Source of the DNA: Lachnospiraceae bacterium
GTDB taxonomy: Bacteria; Bacillota_A; Clostridia; Lachnospirales; Lachnospiraceae
NCBI GenBank assembly: GCA_004556565.1
Contig: SFGN01000117.1
Coordinates: forward strand, 1 to 6,166
Length of the DNA: 6,166 bases
Direction of reading: 5' to 3'
Shown: piece by piece, positions 1 to 5,401 of the stretch
How positions within the stretch are numbered: the first letter of the stretch is position 1
Layout: each line of letters begins with the position of its first letter
Program-made: the position numbers and the translations under genes
Notes under the pieces: generated by a model
The model's input: the letters and a program-made list of their open reading frames with translations, nothing else
Databases searched by the model: none
What the model was told of the DNA's origin: nothing

Positions 1-60
1 ATAGCAAGCCGTGTGCCAAACTGTAAGTAGTTGAAATTATTGACTATTGGTTATCCTATA

Positions 61-250
61 AGTTCAACTTTTTGTACCTGCTAGGCGCGCCGGCAGGTGC
101 TTGTGGAGCTTATAGCACACGCACATAGTGCGGAACCATAAGAACTACAGGTACTTAGGACATGGTTCAAACATTTGTACCTTTGGAACGCATGAGTACA
201 ATAAGTTGAACCTATGCCTAAACATGCTAAACCATTTACACTTTTGTACC
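61..250. repeat. Iteron-like repeats ending in TTTGTACC
   Basis: Copies of an approximately 18-nt element related to GGTTCAAnnTTTTGTACC occur at 61-78, 164-181 and 233-250 in direct orientation and at 195-212 inverted. TTTGTACC is exact in the three direct copies (71-78, 174-181, 243-250). The inverted copy matches the first at 15 of 16 positions (62-77 against 196-211). A further pair, CTATAAG at 56-62 and CTTATAG at 109-115, is a 7-bp inverted repeat. Such clusters are typical binding sites for replication initiators or repressors, but no such protein is encoded in the window, so the function is open. Confidence 0.5.
77..97. repeat. GC-rich palindrome with 8-bp core GGCGCGCC
   Basis: The 8-bp perfect palindrome GGCGCGCC (84-91) is flanked by CCTGC (77-81) and GCAGG (93-97), which are complementary. 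The 21-nt block can therefore fold into a hairpin or bind a dimer. It overlaps the end of the first iteron-like copy and is strikingly GC-rich in an AT-rich setting. No run of T follows on either strand, which argues against an intrinsic terminator. A protein-binding site or a structured element of an origin are possible roles. Confidence 0.35.
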
Positions 251-308
251 ATGCTAACCATAAGTATATGATTTGATTAACCTTTGAAAACATTTGGCTG
301 CGATTAGT

Positions 309-351
309 TGCTATTGATAACTATTAGCATCTATTTAATGCTATTGATTAC
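309..351 (+). repeat. Direct repeats of TGCTATTGATNAC
   Basis: TGCTATTGAT followed by AAC or TAC occurs at 309-321 and 339-351, exactly 30 bp apart. A diverged relative, CTATTGGTTATCC, lies at 44-56, and CTATTTAATG sits between the two copies at 331-340. The 30-bp period is close to three helical turns, so a protein could bind both copies on one face. No gene overlaps them. The role is unknown. Confidence 0.35.
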
Positions 352-416
352 CATTGCTGGCAGGTTTCTGGTGCTTTAATCCTACCCACAAGCTAGGCTA
401 TAGGCTACCAACACTG

Positions 417-451
417 CTAGGAGTAACACTAAAAACATTAGGAGTCACATT
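417..451 (+). repeat. Short tandem repeat, 21-nt period
   Basis: TAGGAGTAACACT at 418-430 is followed 21 nt later by TAGGAGTCACATT at 439-451 (11 of 13 identical). The repeat makes a spurious frame over it read as a repeated LGVTL peptide, but no gene is supported. It adds to the repeated character of the left region. Confidence 0.3.
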
Positions 452-477
452 GTACTTTCTTTCACAAGGGGGAGGTG

Positions 478-520
478 GTACCATCCCTACCCGTGGGACA
501 GAGCGAGGGCACGGGGGTAC
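478..520. repeat. Hairpin (CCCGTG / CACGGG with outer GTACC / GGTAC)
   Basis: CCCGTG (490-495) pairs with CACGGG (510-515), and GTACC (478-482) pairs with GGTAC (516-520), leaving a bulge at 483-489 and a 14-nt loop. No T-run follows on either side, so this is not a typical intrinsic terminator. It may be a DNA structure or a folded part of a transcript. Confidence 0.3.
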
Positions 521-563
521 AGATGACACAGACATCACACGTAACTTTTTACCAGCTGAATGA

Positions 564-615
564 CTGCATCATAATCGAATGTAATGAGATTTGATGTAGA
601 CTCTGCATCATAATC
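564..615 (+). repeat. 13-nt exact direct repeat CTGCATCATAATC
   Basis: CTGCATCATAATC occurs at 564-576 and again, identically, at 603-615, with starts 39 bp apart. The spacer holds no recognisable element. An exact 13-mer pair at this distance is unlikely by chance and could be a pair of protein-binding sites or the remnant of a small duplication. Confidence 0.35.
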
Positions 616-671
616 ATTTCTATATCTCATAGTTCTATATGTTCAGAACAAGTCTAGGAGGTATACTCACC

Positions 672-710
672 ATGCTACCCTCATCTTACATCATACGTAG
701 CCAACAGTAG
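672..710 (+). CDS. Possible 12-codon micro-ORF with a full Shine-Dalgarno
   Basis: A full AGGAGGT (656-662) stands 9 nt before an ATG at 672, the best ribosome site in the window. The frame runs only 12 codons (MLPSSYIIRSQQ) to a TAG at 708-710. Either a leader-type peptide is made, or the purine-rich motif is a chance match or has another role in an RNA. I find no convincing promoter just upstream; a TTGATG at 591-596 has no -10 at proper spacing. I do not recognise the peptide. Confidence 0.2.
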   Translation: MLPSSYIIRSQQ

Positions 711-833
711 TCAGGAGTAGCTACTAGTAACCGGCCCGGCCTCCCCTTGAGCATCGGAGATGTGACCACGAAGTGAAGATGCGACAGAATGAAACTTTCT
801 TTAACTTTTTTAAACTTTCTTCTCTCAAACCCC

Positions 834-862
834 TTGACAAACAGCAAAAGAATGATTATACT
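834..862 (+). promoter_or_regulatory. Sigma-70 promoter, TTGACA-N17-TATACT
   Basis: The -35 box TTGACA (834-839) matches consensus, and TATACT (857-862) matches the -10 consensus at 5 of 6 positions with the ideal 17-bp spacing. The predicted start is about 869. No protein gene lies downstream before the stem-loop at 1096-1159, so this promoter appears to make a short untranslated RNA. The block AACCCCTTGACAAA (828-841) recurs exactly at the rightward promoter near 2093, which suggests that both belong to one phage promoter set read by the host polymerase. Confidence 0.7.
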
Positions 863-890
863 ATCTGTATCTTTTTGATTTGCTTAGATT

Positions 891-935
891 GGTTGATAGG
901 TAAGACAAGCCGGTTGGATAGGTGAACGTAGCCGG
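891..935 (+). repeat. Two-copy degenerate repeat ending in AGCCGG
   Basis: The unit GGTTG(G)ATAGGTnnnnnnAGCCGG occurs at 891-913 and 912-935; the GG is shared. The two copies differ by one inserted G and a few bases in the middle. A fainter third GGATAaGG follows at 937-944. It lies near the 5' end of the candidate RNA and could be a doubled protein- or RNA-binding element. Confidence 0.4.
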
Positions 936-1095
936 AAGGATAAGGAAAGGAAAGACCCGATGGGGTATAACCTTCTTTCAACTTGAACTATCTCTCTGAC
1001 ATATTAGAAGAAAGCACAGCTTAGTTATGAAATAGAGCCGAGCGCCGCCTGTTGCTAAGAACTAAGTCTGCTTAACTAAGAAGTTCTGACCATAA

Positions 1096-1159
1096 AGAAA
1101 GCCCCCGTACTACACCTGACCATGCTTTGCATAGTACTTGTTGTAGCCGGGGGCTTCTT
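1096..1159. terminator. Bidirectional stem-loop terminator
   Basis: GCCCCCG (1101-1107) pairs with CGGGGGC (1148-1154). CTACA (1110-1114) pairs with TGTAG (1142-1146), and ATGC/GCAT (1122-1125 and 1129-1132) forms an apical hairpin. A-rich flanks on the left and T-rich flanks on the right extend the stem. Read leftward, the stem is followed by CTTTCTTTATGG, and it begins 5 bp past the stop codon of the leftward gene at 1164. Read rightward, TTCTT and then a T-rich stretch follow. It therefore separates the rightward candidate RNA from the converging leftward gene. Confidence 0.7.
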
Positions 1160-1163
1160 GCGT

Positions 1164-2054
1164 CTAGTTTTCTTTCTTATCTATAGCTAGTTGTCTTGGT
1201 TTACTTAGAAGATGTTTACTTGCTTCTTCTTTAGTCATCTTACCAAACATGACATCGTACTTGACCTTGTTACTTGTAAAGTATTTACTTGACACACAGT
1301 TAAGGGGTACCTTGATCAGTTCATCTGTGTAAGCTGCCTTGACGTAAGGTGGTGTCTCAAAGCCAAGGTGAACTGTGTTCATGTGCTCACGTTCTGTACC
1401 AAAAGGTTCTATGATATTACTCTGTGCCATATCTATGTACTCGTCTGTGTAGCCTGTATACTCAAACGTCTTGTCAAAGACTTGTTGCATATACAAAGCA
1501 CCTCTACGCCAATGTCTTGCATAGTAGTACGGATGGTTTGTTGCAGACACTTTCCATGTAAACCATGTACGTTCATGTCCGGGGAAGAAGTCAGGTGTTC
1601 GAGGTACAACTACAGCTTTAAGCTGAGGGTACTCTCTAAAGACAAAGTACCTCTTCTTAGGTGCACGGGACACACGCTTAGACACACCAAAGCAGTCACG
1701 TGTTACTTGTGTTAAGGGTCTGCTGTACGTCTTCTCTTCAACAGTGATGACTGCAAAGTCTTTAAGGTCGATACCTCCTCTGTTCTTTAAACCGTTAGAC
1801 AAACACCAGATCATAACGTTAACCATTCTGCTTACTTCACTTTCTGGCAGGTAGTTAAAGAAGATGTTCAGATCGTTAACAAGGTCACCCTTTGTGTACA
1901 GACCTCTGTCCCACTGTCCTTCTACTTCACACTCTGACAAACCTACCTGACACCTACAGTTAGGAATCTTATAAGGTTCAGGTGTGTCTTCATTCAGTAT
2001 AGGATTCCTCCGCCACTTTAATTTCCTACGGTCTTTTTCTAGCAGTATCGACAT
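1164..2054 (-). CDS. Phage protein of unknown function, 296 residues, transcribed leftward
   Basis: I do not recognise this protein. The frame is uninterrupted for 296 codons, has its own promoter (2148-2176) and terminator (1096-1159), and shares the codon style of the phage genes, so it is very likely real. The protein is soluble-looking, basic and rich in Tyr and aromatic residues. It has a cysteine cluster near the N-terminus (NCRC and a Cys nine residues on, about residues 32-42), a basic stretch SRAPKKR near residues 129-135 and a conspicuous HPYYYARHWRRG near 174-185. I see no signal peptide, membrane segment, Walker motif or clear helix-turn-helix. It is the only leftward gene, opposite in direction to the packaging genes. 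That would fit an early or regulatory product, but this is inference. The ATG at 2054 is the first in frame; its ribosome site (AAGTGA-like) is weak. Confidence 0.75.
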   Translation of the reverse strand: MSILLEKDRRKLKWRRNPILNEDTPEPYKIPNCRCQVGLSECEVEGQWDRGLYTKGDLVNDLNIFFNYLPESEVSRMVNVMIWCLSNGLKNRGGIDLKDFAVITVEEKTYSRPLTQVTRDCFGVSKRVSRAPKKRYFVFREYPQLKAVVVPRTPDFFPGHERTWFTWKVSATNHPYYYARHWRRGALYMQQVFDKTFEYTGYTDEYIDMAQSNIIEPFGTEREHMNTVHLGFETPPYVKAAYTDELIKVPLNCVSSKYFTSNKVKYDVMFGKMTKEEASKHLLSKPRQLAIDKKEN

Positions 2055-2092
2055 TTTATTTCACTTTTTATATATTTTTTTACTATAACCCC

Positions 2093-2120
2093 TTGACAAA
2101 ATATATATAGTTATTATACT
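2093..2120 (+). promoter_or_regulatory. Rightward sigma-70 promoter, TTGACA-N16-TATACT
   Basis: TTGACA (2093-2098) and TATACT (2115-2120) are 16 bp apart, in very AT-rich DNA, giving a predicted start near 2127. This would drive the GAF-like gene at 2199 and, by continuous packing, TerS, TerL and portal. AACCCCTTGACAAA (2087-2100) is identical to 828-841. The -10 box is part of TATACTATA (2115-2123), whose complement recurs at 2132-2140, so a repressor bound there could block it. Confidence 0.7.
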
Positions 2121-2147
2121 ATATAATAGGTTATAGTATACATAAAT

Positions 2148-2176
2148 ACTATAATCACTAATTGACCTTTTGTCAA
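2148..2176 (-). promoter_or_regulatory. Leftward sigma-70 promoter, TTGACA-N17-TATAGT
   Basis: On the minus strand TTGACA (2176-2171) is followed after 17 bp by TATAGT (2153-2148), with a predicted start near 2141. It reads toward the leftward orphan gene that begins at 2054, leaving a leader of about 85 nt. It faces the rightward promoter at 2093-2120, and the two predicted starts overlap by about 15 bp. Both polymerases would therefore compete for the same DNA. Confidence 0.6.
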
Positions 2177-2198
2177 GAGGTATAAAAAGAAAAAAGTT

Positions 2199-2921
2199 AT
2201 GGATAGTCAAATTTTACTAGGGATCGTTAACGGTCTGTCAAGCTTAGTAAAAGACGCTGACTATATATCACTTGCGATGCTGGGAGGAACTGCATTCATT
2301 ATCTATGAATGTGCAACTTTGTCTACTTACCTTAAGCGCGTAGCTACCCGTAAGATGAAAAAGTTTGCAAAGGATTTTCCATCACTCATTGATATGAACA
2401 GTTGTGTTCTTACCAAGCTTAGACATGCTAAGTCTGAATTAAATGCAGATAGAGTTGCAGTTGTTCAGTTTCATAACGGGTGTCAAAACCTGTCTGGTAT
2501 TGACTTTGCAAAGATGTCCTGCACACACGAAGCTGTTCGTCCCAGCCTTAAACCGGCACAAGCTGATTTCTTAAACCTACCTGTGTCTGCTTTCTCATAT
2601 CTTACTAACGCTGCTTTTGGTGTAGAGCCTAAAGTAATCATGAACATTGAACGTCTGCGTAAGTTTGATATGTCTACATATACACTGCTGAAGTCACACA
2701 AAGCTGTGTCTTTTGCTCTTGCTCCTCTTGTGTCTGATGACCAAGATGTCTTTGGTTTTATTATCGTAGAGTTCTGTAAGATCCGTGAAGACATTACTTC
2801 TGGTGACTTCCAATTCCTTTTAAAGACATATGCAGAGAAGATAGCTGCCCTGCTTGACTGCTCTGACTTAGGTGACCTTGATGAAGAAAGACTCTTTAAA
2901 GCCCCTTCTGAAGAAGCCTAG
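2199..2921 (+). CDS. Membrane-anchored GAF-like phage protein
   Basis: This 240-residue protein has one hydrophobic segment near residues 22-44 (YISLAMLGGTAFIIYECATL and on), then a basic stretch (RVATRKMKKFAK, 47-58) that should face the cytoplasm, and a C-terminal domain. That domain carries ADRVAVVQFHNG (83-94) and a final FALAPLVS...VFGFIIVEF (172-192), the strand pattern of GAF/PAS-type sensor domains. Proteins with the QFHNG signature occur in many tailed phages and their function is not known to me. Placement just before the packaging genes suggests a late or structural-era product. The start ATG at 2199 is the first in frame; the ribosome site is weak (AAAGAAAAAAG), with AAGAGGT at 2175-2181 too far away. 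The 3' end overlaps the next gene by 41 bp. The GAF assignment comes from pattern only. Confidence 0.7.
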   Translation: MDSQILLGIVNGLSSLVKDADYISLAMLGGTAFIIYECATLSTYLKRVATRKMKKFAKDFPSLIDMNSCVLTKLRHAKSELNADRVAVVQFHNGCQNLSGIDFAKMSCTHEAVRPSLKPAQADFLNLPVSAFSYLTNAAFGVEPKVIMNIERLRKFDMSTYTLLKSHKAVSFALAPLVSDDQDVFGFIIVEFCKIREDITSGDFQFLLKTYAEKIAALLDCSDLGDLDEERLFKAPSEEA

Positions 2922-3222
2922 TCCTTCTGTAGTTGTTCCTGACGGTAAGGGATGTACCAAGGGAGACGAACTTCTTCGTCGTCTTCGCTTTGAATTTGGG
3001 TACGATCCTATCAAGGAACTTGTGCATTTGGCTAGGTCTGCTAAGACCAACAGCACAGAGAAGATTAAGATCGCCTCTGAACTGCTGAGCTACTACCAGC
3101 CGAAGATGAAAGCTATGGACTTCAATCCGAATGCTGGTGAAGTTATTAACGTTAACATCTCTTTCCCTGATGAAGAGACTGCTCCTGCGGGACTCAAGGA
3201 TCTGGCGAAAGAAACTGCGTAA
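2881..3222 (+). CDS. Probable terminase small subunit (TerS)
   Basis: This is a 113-residue, charged protein directly upstream of the terminase large subunit, the usual place of the small subunit that recognises phage DNA and hands it to the motor. Its centre reads FGYDPIKELVHLARS...KIKIASELLSYYQPKMKAMD (about residues 39-79), a helical pattern common in small-terminase-like proteins of environmental podovirus-like phages. The C-terminal part (INVNISFPDEETAPAG) could form the contact with the large subunit. I choose ATG 2881 because AGGTGA (2870-2875) stands 5 nt before it; a GTG at 2872 is also in frame but lacks such a site. The gene overlaps the GAF-like gene by 41 bp and ends 8 bp before TerL. 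The call rests on position and pattern; no DNA-binding motif is obvious. Confidence 0.6.
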   Translation: MKKDSLKPLLKKPSPSVVVPDGKGCTKGDELLRRLRFEFGYDPIKELVHLARSAKTNSTEKIKIASELLSYYQPKMKAMDFNPNAGEVINVNISFPDEETAPAGLKDLAKETA

Positions 3223-3230
3223 GGACTGTT

Positions 3231-4646
3231 ATGGATATTGATTATCAAGTCCTGCCCACGTTTGCAAAGATTCATCGTGACCCGAATCCTTTTCTGTTTG
3301 TGATGGGGCCAGTAGGATCTGGCAAGTCCTCTGGTTGTATCTTTCAAGCGTTCTTTAATGCTATGCGTCAGAAACCAGACGAACATGGAGTCAGGCACAG
3401 CAGACACCTTGTTGTCCGTGCAACGTACCCGGCCCTAAAGTCAACCACCATTAAAACGTGGTTGTCATGGTTTAAAGATAAAATCACTATTACTTATTCT
3501 ACCCCCATCATCGGCAGGATTAAGTATCCTTTAGCTGATGGTACGACCGTTGATATGGAAGTCGTGTTCATTGCTGTCGATGATGATAGATCTGCTGAAA
3601 AGCTTCGTTCATTGGAAGTGACCTCTGCTCATTTGAACGAAGCATCTGAACTTACAGAAGGTACCTTTCAGCTTATCAAGACACGCTTTAAGCGTTATCC
3701 TGCTAAGAAAGATGGTGGCCCAGTCAGACCATTCATTATACTTGACTACAATGCCGTAAGTACTGAGCACTGGTTATATCGCCTTGCAGAGGAAGACAAA
3801 CCAGAAGGACATAGTTTCTATCGTCAACCTCCAGCTATGCTTAAGGTAGACGGGAAGTATGTTCTTAATCCTGAAGCAGAGAACCTTACTAACCTTGATG
3901 AAGGTTACTATGAAACCATGTGTATGGGTGCAGACGAAGACTTTATCAACGTCAACGTGCTTAACAACTATGGTGAAGTAAAACGAGGTAAACCTGTTTA
4001 TAAGGATTACAGTGATCTTGAGCACCATGTTGATGAAGAGATGGTTCCTCTTCGTGGTGTGCCTGTTGTAATTGGGATGGATCAAGGGTTGACTCCTTCT
4101 GCTGCTTTCACACAGCAAGCCCCTGATGGTACAGTTATTGTGTTTGATGAGATCTGCACAGACAACTGTTCTCTCAAAGAGTTCTGTGAAGAACATCTTT
4201 GGCCTAAGATCACATCTAAGTATCCTTGGATTGTAAATAACTTTAGAGTTGTGTGTGACCCTGCTACTTCACAGCGGTCAATGAACGATGCTAAGTCTGG
4301 TATGGAGATACTGAAAGAATGTAATCTTCCTGCTAAGCTAGCTAAGACAAACAACTGGACTCCTCGATTTGAAGCCGTTGCACAGTTCCTTCGGTTAAAA
4401 GGCAGATTCAAGCTTGGGCCTCAATGTATAGCCTTAAGAAAAGGCTTCGTATCAGAATATAAATATGCTGAATCTAAAACTGTTAACGGTGTTCTCTACA
4501 AAGCATCTCCTGTCAAGAACGAGTTCTCTCACGTTCATGACGCCTTGCAGTACGCAATGATGGAGTATGTGCATAAGCGGGAGAAGAAGTTTTTGTTTAA
4601 CACACAACGTAAATATCGTGCTGCTAGCCAGATTGGAGGCTACTAA
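3231..4646 (+). CDS. terL: Terminase large subunit, ATPase-nuclease packaging motor
   Basis: This 471-residue protein is the ATP-driven motor that threads DNA through the portal into the capsid and cuts it. The ATPase domain has a Walker A, GPVGSGKS (residues 26-33), and HLNEASEL (134-141) with the likely catalytic glutamate E137 after the RSLEVTSA element. The C-terminal RNase H-like nuclease domain shows three spaced acidic residues, D284 (GMDQG), D343 (VCDPAT) and D437 (HVHDALQ). Both halves are intact and the length is normal for the family. The ATG at 3231 is preceded by AAGGA (3221-3225) at 5 nt. It follows TerS by 8 bp and precedes portal by 5 bp, so these genes are probably co-transcribed. 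The motifs fit podovirus-type headful or P22-like terminases, but the exact packaging type cannot be read from sequence alone. Confidence 0.95.
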   Translation: MDIDYQVLPTFAKIHRDPNPFLFVMGPVGSGKSSGCIFQAFFNAMRQKPDEHGVRHSRHLVVRATYPALKSTTIKTWLSWFKDKITITYSTPIIGRIKYPLADGTTVDMEVVFIAVDDDRSAEKLRSLEVTSAHLNEASELTEGTFQLIKTRFKRYPAKKDGGPVRPFIILDYNAVSTEHWLYRLAEEDKPEGHSFYRQPPAMLKVDGKYVLNPEAENLTNLDEGYYETMCMGADEDFINVNVLNNYGEVKRGKPVYKDYSDLEHHVDEEMVPLRGVPVVIGMDQGLTPSAAFTQQAPDGTVIVFDEICTDNCSLKEFCEEHLWPKITSKYPWIVNNFRVVCDPATSQRSMNDAKSGMEILKECNLPAKLAKTNNWTPRFEAVAQFLRLKGRFKLGPQCIALRKGFVSEYKYAESKTVNGVLYKASPVKNEFSHVHDALQYAMMEYVHKREKKFLFNTQRKYRAASQIGGY

Positions 4647-4651
4647 AAATC

Positions 4652-5401
4652 ATGACTGAAAAAGATTTTTTCGGTTCTGGAACTGTAATCGACTCTGCCG
4701 AAGACAAAGATGTACAGGACTTTCTCTCGGAAGTTTCTGACAAGATGCAGGTAGATGAAGATTCCGGTGCAGAAGATACCGAAGGCGCGTCTGAAACGCC
4801 CCAAGGTCTGGCTGCATTTGTTCGTGAAGCGTTTGACAGATCGGACAGTGCACGTAAGACTATTGAAGAGAAGTGGTTGAATGCCCTTCGTCAGTACAAA
4901 GGTATCTACTCTCCTGAAGTTCTTGAACGTATGGATCCTCTACGTAGTAAAGCTTTTGTTCGTATGACAAGAACTAAGGTCAAGACTGTTGACAGTCGTT
5001 TGTCTGACCTGCTGTTCCCTGCGAACGGAGATAAGAACTGGGGTATTGAGCCTACGCCACTGCCACAGTTCAGCAAGAAGAAAGAGGCTGCTATCCTTGA
5101 AGTTGTTTCTCAAGATCAAGGTAAGCAGATTAGCCCTGAAGAACTCTATGTTCTTATGCAGGATGAAGCTAAGAATCAAGCTGGCAAGATGTCTAAGGTT
5201 ATTGAAGACCAGCTTGCTGAGTTGAAGTATCGTGAGATTATGCGAGATGTTATGCATTCTGGTAATCTGTATGGTACTGGTATTCTTAAAGGGCCTCTTG
5301 TTTCTATCTCTGAAAACCGTCAGTACTATAAGAAGGAAAAGAATGGAGACAAAGATCGAAAACTTAAAACGCGCCGCCCGCACAATGGCATTTCTCGATA
5401 A
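4652..5401 (+). pseudogene. Portal protein, N-terminal part, cut by the junction
   Basis: The portal forms the ring at the capsid vertex through which TerL drives DNA. The first ~230 residues read as a portal protein of podovirus type: an acidic N-terminal tail (residues 11-50), then SKAFVRMTRTKVKTVDSR...DLLFPA (99-124), NWGIEPTPLP (129-138) and HSGNLYGTGILKGP (202-215). Family members usually exceed 500 residues. Here the phage-like sequence stops near residue 230-238, and a foreign tail (TRRPHNGISR) runs to a stop at 5399-5401 in DNA that belongs to another gene in another frame. GGAGG (4635-4639) lies 12 nt before the ATG, slightly far but usable. As it stands the product would lack most of the portal fold and be inactive. 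In the source phage the gene presumably continues. Confidence 0.8.
5340..5372. other. Junction between phage DNA and mobile-element DNA
   Basis: Up to about 5340 the portal frame is phage-like. From 5370 on, the DNA becomes GC-rich (CGCGCCGCCCGC) and the reading frame that makes sense shifts from the portal frame to another, which encodes the C-terminal part of a relaxase. The exact point cannot be fixed because AAGAATGGAGACAAAG and the following A-rich bases read plausibly in both frames. There is no terminal inverted repeat, target duplication or attachment-site pattern. This is consistent with an assembly chimera or illegitimate end joining. Confidence 0.75.

Larger units (their letters stand above)
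1..833. other. Long non-coding, repeat-bearing region at the left of the phage segment
   Basis: No reading frame here has a credible start, ribosome site and protein-like composition. The longest candidates are a leftward 70-codon frame at 81-293 and a rightward 69-codon frame from a TTG at 354. The first is rich in Cys and Ser with no recognisable domain; the second begins without a Shine-Dalgarno and partly translates a DNA repeat. Instead the DNA holds several short repeat families and hairpins, listed separately. Phage genomes are usually packed with genes, so more than 800 bp without one just upstream of a regulatory and packaging block suggests an origin, a control region or a region near a genome end. 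That role is inference; the lack of a recognisable gene is what I see. Confidence 0.6.
869..1159 (+). ncRNA. Candidate phage non-coding RNA of about 290 nt
   Basis: A strong promoter precedes this stretch and a strong stem-loop ends it. Between them I find no frame longer than a few codons until one that runs into the stem-loop itself. The stretch shows RNA-like structure: AGAACT (1058-1063) pairs with AGTTCT (1082-1087), with AAG and CTT pairing inside. A competing pairing is CTTAGTTA (1020-1027) with TAACTAAG (1073-1080). A purine-rich part near 934-955 and a two-unit repeat at 891-935 lie in the 5' half. It does not resemble tRNA, tmRNA, 6S or a riboswitch that I know. The transcript is inferred from promoter and terminator only. 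Confidence 0.4.
2089..2181. promoter_or_regulatory. Palindrome-rich switch region between divergent genes
   Basis: The outer arms at 2089-2101 and 2169-2181 are inverted copies that match at 12 of 13 positions, and each carries a TTGACA -35 box. Inside, TATACTATA (2115-2123) is the exact complement of TATAGTATA (2132-2140). TTATAGTA (2131-2138) pairs with TACTATAA (2147-2154). The symmetric layout puts possible operators over both -10 boxes. Candidate binders are not identifiable in the window; the leftward orphan protein is one guess. Confidence 0.5.

Noticed and set aside
81..293. Leftward 70-codon frame
   Set aside because: It has no ribosome site, is rich in Cys and Ser, and lies over the iteron-like repeats; it shows no protein-family pattern.
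354..563. Rightward 69-codon frame from a TTG
   Set aside because: It lacks a Shine-Dalgarno, and its repeated LGVTL peptide comes from a DNA repeat at 418-451. A low-complexity GGGG and a hairpin fill the rest.
1..1163. tRNA genes or a CRISPR array in the non-coding part
   Set aside because: I found no cloverleaf with the usual T-loop bases, and the repeats are too short, too few and too unevenly spaced for a CRISPR array.
1368..1715. 115-codon frame on the plus strand
   Set aside because: It is a shadow inside the leftward 296-residue gene, Cys-rich and without any motif.
5232..5342. Upstream extension of the relaxase frame to 5232
   Set aside because: This part is the portal gene read out of frame; its hydrophobic look (MCILVICMVLVFLKG-like) is an artefact and not a signal peptide.
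5340..5372. Integration site of the mobile element
   Set aside because: The join falls inside the relaxase coding sequence, not at an element end; no integrase, core repeat or target duplication is seen.
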